Source: Dehalococcoidia bacterium (GTDB lineage Bacteria > Chloroflexota > Dehalococcoidia > Lucifugimonadales > Lucifugimonadaceae). From it: a stretch of DNA of 64,000 bases. Below the pieces are notes generated by a model. The model ran no database searches. It had not been told where the DNA came from and worked only from the letters and a program-made list of their open reading frames with translations. Every line of letters begins with the position of its first letter. Position 1 is the first letter of the stretch. The translations under genes were made by a program, and so were the position numbers. Location: NCBI GenBank assembly GCA_028285005.1, contig JANQQP010000011.1, forward strand, positions 1 through 64,000. Reading direction: 5' to 3'. Below are positions 61,278-64,000 of this stretch, piece by piece.

Positions 61278-61939
61278 TAGCCGCCTCCCCTCGAATCAGG
61301 CTCGTGGCGTCGTGGTCTCATCAACGCCAGTCCGCCAATCAGCGCGGCGACGATCACGAGACCAACGGTTTCGAACGGCAGTACAAACTCTCGGAGCAGC
61401 AGGCCACCGATCGTTCCGGTGCTGTCGTGTAGCACGCCGGTCTGGACGACGGTATCTGGAGTTATTCCAAGGCCATCTGTACTGGTGATCCGTCCTTCAC
61501 CGCTCTCAAGTTCCTCTTCAACGAACTCACCAGCAAGTCCAGCGATCGCAGCCGGGTCAGTCAGGTCTTCGTTAAGCGTCCAGTCGGTGTTGTATGCGGT
61601 TATCGCAATAGCAGCGACGACCAGTGCAGCCACAGTGACCGAAGCGTATCGGGCCCGCGACGGCTGGCTGCCTCGGGAAACGTCCGTGATCATCATCACC
61701 GAGAAGGCGATCAGGATCGAGACAGCGCCAACGTAGACCAGGATTTGCACAACGCCGACGAACTCGGCATTCAGCAGGAAGAAGATGGCTGAGACGCCGA
61801 TGAAGCTGCCTGCGAGAAATACTGCCGCCTTGAACACGTCTCGGACGGTGACAACCATCACTGCCGCGGCGATAGTGATTGCTGACGTCACCCAGAAGGC
61901 GAATGTGACGATTCCTGACGCTTCGAAGGTTTCGTTCAC
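61277..61939 (-). CDS. nuoJ: NADH-quinone oxidoreductase subunit J
   Basis: 220 aa from GTG (GTGA overlap with nuoI). Five TM helices with the conserved VGVVQILVYVGAVSILIAFS segment including the pi-bulge helix. A longer-than-usual outside loop (about residues 125-180, rich in Glu/Asp/Thr) separates TM4 and TM5. Complex I membrane subunit. Confidence 0.94.
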   Translation of the reverse strand: MNETFEASGIVTFAFWVTSAITIAAAVMVVTVRDVFKAAVFLAGSFIGVSAIFFLLNAEFVGVVQILVYVGAVSILIAFSVMMITDVSRGSQPSRARYASVTVAALVVAAIAITAYNTDWTLNEDLTDPAAIAGLAGEFVEEELESGEGRITSTDGLGITPDTVVQTGVLHDSTGTIGGLLLREFVLPFETVGLVIVAALIGGLALMRPRRHEPDSRGGG

Positions 61940-62613
61940 TTGCGCTCGTCCACCCAGCGTTGCTTCAACTCGTCAGGTGACGGCTGCTCGTGCCTGCCCG
62001 CATCGTGGTGATCTTCCTCGTCGATCGTCTTGCCCTTGAACGGATTGAACTCGCGCTCCTCGAACTGTGGCCGATACCAGCTGGACGGCCGCTTAAGGTT
62101 GCCGCGCAGTTCATCAACATCGATAACGAGGTCATTGCGGACGTAGTTGCCCCGCTCGAACTGGCTGCCCATGTGGAGAGCATCGTACGGACAGGCTTCG
62201 ACACAGAGACCGCAGAACATGCAGCGGCCAGTGTCGATATCAAACACATCGATGGCGTAGCTCTCACCCTCCTGCACGTCGATGCCGCCGGGATGAGTGA
62301 CGATCTTGATGATGCCGAGCGGGCAGTACTTCGCGCAGCTTGCACAACCGGTGCAGCGTGTCTCGTACCAGGTGAACTCATTCCCGCGGAAACGTGTCGC
62401 CTGCTCAACCTTCTCCGGCACCGTCGCCATATATAGCAGCGCCTTGATGCCTTCACGAGGGTTCTCGCGCAGGAACTTGAGAGGATTCTGACCCGCGTGC
62501 TTCGCTGCGCCGAGTAGTCCGACCTTCCGGTCCGGGTATTGCACGGTGTGGGTCGGCCTCACGAAGTTTCGCATCGTGATCCCGAGGCCTTTGAGGAGTC
62601 CTTGACCGGGCAT
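61936..62613 (-). CDS. nuoI: NADH-quinone oxidoreductase subunit I (2x 4Fe-4S ferredoxin)
   Basis: 225 aa. Two ferredoxin motifs: CTGCASCAKYCP (about 92-103) and CMFCGLCVEACP (about 131-142), the N6a/N6b clusters of complex I. N- and C-terminal extensions are moderate. Relays electrons between the peripheral arm and quinone. Overlaps nuoH by 1 nt and nuoJ by 4 nt. Confidence 0.96.
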   Translation of the reverse strand: MPGQGLLKGLGITMRNFVRPTHTVQYPDRKVGLLGAAKHAGQNPLKFLRENPREGIKALLYMATVPEKVEQATRFRGNEFTWYETRCTGCASCAKYCPLGIIKIVTHPGGIDVQEGESYAIDVFDIDTGRCMFCGLCVEACPYDALHMGSQFERGNYVRNDLVIDVDELRGNLKRPSSWYRPQFEEREFNPFKGKTIDEEDHHDAGRHEQPSPDELKQRWVDERK

Positions 62614-63887
62614 CAGTCGGCTACTCCTTCCAGCGCGTGCTCTTCGGTCGCAACCGGGTAAGCCGGGAGCGTCTCTCCCTTGTCGGTGTCGTACGGCTTC
62701 GCAGCAAGCAGTTTGCCGATCAGGTAGATCGATGGGAAGAATACAGCCCAGTTGACTGCTGCCATGATCCAGAGCTCGCTCGTGCTGAAGAGAGAGCCAT
62801 CAGCCTCACGGTCGGCCATCGCTCCGGTCAAGATCGCGGTGACGATCAGGTTAATCATGGTCAGTTCGAACAGGCCCTTCCAGGCGAGCGTAAGGACCTG
62901 ATCGATGCGAAGGCGCGGCCATGTGGCACGGATCCAAATGATCGCAAACAGGACGCCGACTACCTTCACGGCGAACCAGATGTGCGAAGGTATCGGCTCC
63001 CAGCCGCGCCAACCGGACAGGAACACCGTGGTGATGATCGCTGCGCCTGCGATGGTCGCGGCCCACTCAGCGAGGAACAGCACGCCGAACTTCATGCTTG
63101 AGTAGTCGTTCAGGTGCCCGGCCGCCAGCTCTGACTCGGCTTCAGTCAGGTCAAATGGTGTGCGGCTCATCTCGGCAAGCGAGGCCAGGAAGAAGACCAG
63201 GAACCCGAGCGGCTGGACGATGATGAACGGCACATCCTGCGCTTCGATAGTGCCGGTCATCGACAATGTGCCGGTGATCATCAGCACACCAAGCAGCGAG
63301 AGCGCCATTGGTATCTCGTAGCTCACGAGCAGCGCGACCGCACGCAGACCGGAGAAGATAGCAATGCGGTTCGCAGAAGCCCAGGCCGCCATCGCTATCG
63401 CAAGGCCACTCGCCGAGGTGATGGCGATGACGAATAGCAGGCCGATGTTTATGTCTGCGACGACTGTGCCGATGCCGACCGGAATCACTGCGAACACCAT
63501 CAGCACCGGGACGACCATGATGACCGGAGCGAGGTTGAACAGGAACCTGTCTGCCTGGTCGGGGACGATGTCTTCCTTGAACATCGTCTTAATGGCGTCA
63601 GCCAACGAGGTTAAAGAACCAAATGGTCCCCAACGGTTTGGTCCCACCCGGTTCTGGAACCGTGCGAGGATCCGCCGCTCACCCCATATGAGCCCCAGGA
63701 CCGCGCCGAGGGCGCCCTGTATGAACAGGTTGGTGATGACGAACGCCGTCAGCGCGAACGCCACCCACTCCCATCCGCCGGGCAGGAAGCCGCTGCTGTA
63801 GCCGTGGGCAACACAGCCGTCGCTGTCGCCCGCCACATAGCAGTAGATGTTGCGAAAGAGTGAGTTGTCGAGGAAGGCTTCGCTCAC
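62613..63887 (-). CDS. nuoH: NADH-quinone oxidoreductase subunit H
   Basis: 424 aa from GTG whose bases overlap the nuoD stop (GTGA). Typical NuoH with GERRILARFQNRVGPNRWGP near residue 69, KEDIVPDQADRFLFNLAP, SYEIPMALSLLGV, ASLAEMSRTPFDLTEAESEL (quinone-cavity acidic loop) and a C-terminus of about 30 residues. An extra N-terminal stretch with two Cys (YCYVAGDSDGC, about 16-26) is unusual. It forms the quinone-binding heel of complex I. Confidence 0.96.
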   Translation of the reverse strand: MSEAFLDNSLFRNIYCYVAGDSDGCVAHGYSSGFLPGGWEWVAFALTAFVITNLFIQGALGAVLGLIWGERRILARFQNRVGPNRWGPFGSLTSLADAIKTMFKEDIVPDQADRFLFNLAPVIMVVPVLMVFAVIPVGIGTVVADINIGLLFVIAITSASGLAIAMAAWASANRIAIFSGLRAVALLVSYEIPMALSLLGVLMITGTLSMTGTIEAQDVPFIIVQPLGFLVFFLASLAEMSRTPFDLTEAESELAAGHLNDYSSMKFGVLFLAEWAATIAGAAIITTVFLSGWRGWEPIPSHIWFAVKVVGVLFAIIWIRATWPRLRIDQVLTLAWKGLFELTMINLIVTAILTGAMADREADGSLFSTSELWIMAAVNWAVFFPSIYLIGKLLAAKPYDTDKGETLPAYPVATEEHALEGVAD

Positions 63888-64000
63888 CTGTCCACCTCAC
63901 CCATGTTCAAGTCGATGCTGCCGAAGCTCACGAACAGATCACCCATCAACGTGCCGATGAGCATCTCGCGCAGCAGAGTCAGGTTGATCAGGGATGGCGC
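63884..64000 (-). CDS. nuoD: NADH-quinone oxidoreductase subunit D, C-terminal end (cut by window)
   Basis: The last 38 codons before a TGA at 63884-63886 translate to a NuoD C-terminus: it begins APSLINLTLLREMLIGTLMG and ends in FGSIDLNMGEVDR. The ending GSID-x(3)-GEVDR is the universal NuoD/49-kDa C-terminus. The remainder lies beyond the window. It is upstream of nuoH in the same operon, overlapping by 4 nt; nuoG, E and F are not between them. Confidence 0.93.
   Translation of the reverse strand, partial: APSLINLTLLREMLIGTLMGDLFVSFGSIDLNMGEVDR

Noticed and set aside
1-64000. Insertion sequences, integrases, tRNA genes and CRISPR arrays
   Set aside because: No transposase or integrase motifs, no tRNA cloverleaf and no regularly spaced repeats were seen on either strand.

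Overview
The window looks like a GC-rich, free-living bacterial chromosome. Its content best fits an uncultured Chloroflexota lineage of the SAR202 / Dehalococcoidia type. That assignment is inference from gene content: an enolase-superfamily sugar-acid dehydratase among many sugar-acid oxidoreductases, peptide-type ABC transport, a CCG-domain (type E) succinate:quinone oxidoreductase, a complex I operon, many TTG/GTG starts and many Ser/Gly/Asp-linker lipoproteins. No ribosomal RNA, tRNA, prophage, insertion sequence or CRISPR array is visible.

Layout. 0-0.1 kb: 3' part of the signal recognition particle RNA (minus strand). 0.3-13.4 kb: mixed housekeeping and envelope genes: GalU-like uridylyltransferase, a DNRLRE lipoprotein, two MFS exporters, a divergent adenosine-deaminase-like hydrolase, tandem universal stress protein, a CBS-pair/EF-Tu-barrel fusion, LepA, a DUF4287/SRPBCC protein, a secreted three-domain concanavalin-like protein and a VTT membrane protein. 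13.7-25.6 kb: a sugar-acid/aldose catabolic island (GlcD-type oxidase, Gfo/Idh/MocA oxidoreductase, two aldo/keto reductases, di-haem peroxidase, D-2-hydroxyacid dehydrogenase, zinc-type alcohol dehydrogenase, enolase-superfamily dehydratase, TIM-barrel isomerase, DUF4432 mutarotase-like protein). 25.9-31.9 kb: single-domain response regulator, EamA exporter, an orphan DppB-type permease with a four-or-more-TM neighbour, and a large FG-GAP/ASPIC-UnbV surface protein.

32.0-39.0 kb holds the most unusual feature: five members (a sixth at 49.8 kb) of one paralogous family of small lipoproteins that share a recognisable C-terminal domain with a conserved Cys pair. Between the first and second members lie an MBOAT O-acyltransferase, an SGNH-like membrane partner and an SMP-30 lactonase on the opposite strand. 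39.3-45.8 kb: a complete oligopeptide-type ABC importer, with the binding protein divergent from permease-permease-ATPase-ATPase. 45.9-49.8 kb: a DipZ-like thioredoxin lipoprotein, another lipoprotein, dienelactone hydrolase, a DUF6295-like protein and an NAD-dependent epimerase.

50.4-64.0 kb is one long minus-strand respiratory block read as nuoD(partial)-H-I-J-K-(DUF2007-like)-L-M-N, then NAD kinase, a Nudix hydrolase and sdhA-sdhB-sdhE. Overlapping or near-overlapping junctions suggest that NADH oxidation, NAD(P) pool control and succinate oxidation are transcribed together. In the succinate oxidoreductase, SdhB carries four cysteines at the third cluster and the CCG subunit has a degenerate first CCG motif.

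All functions come from reading motifs by eye; no database search was possible.
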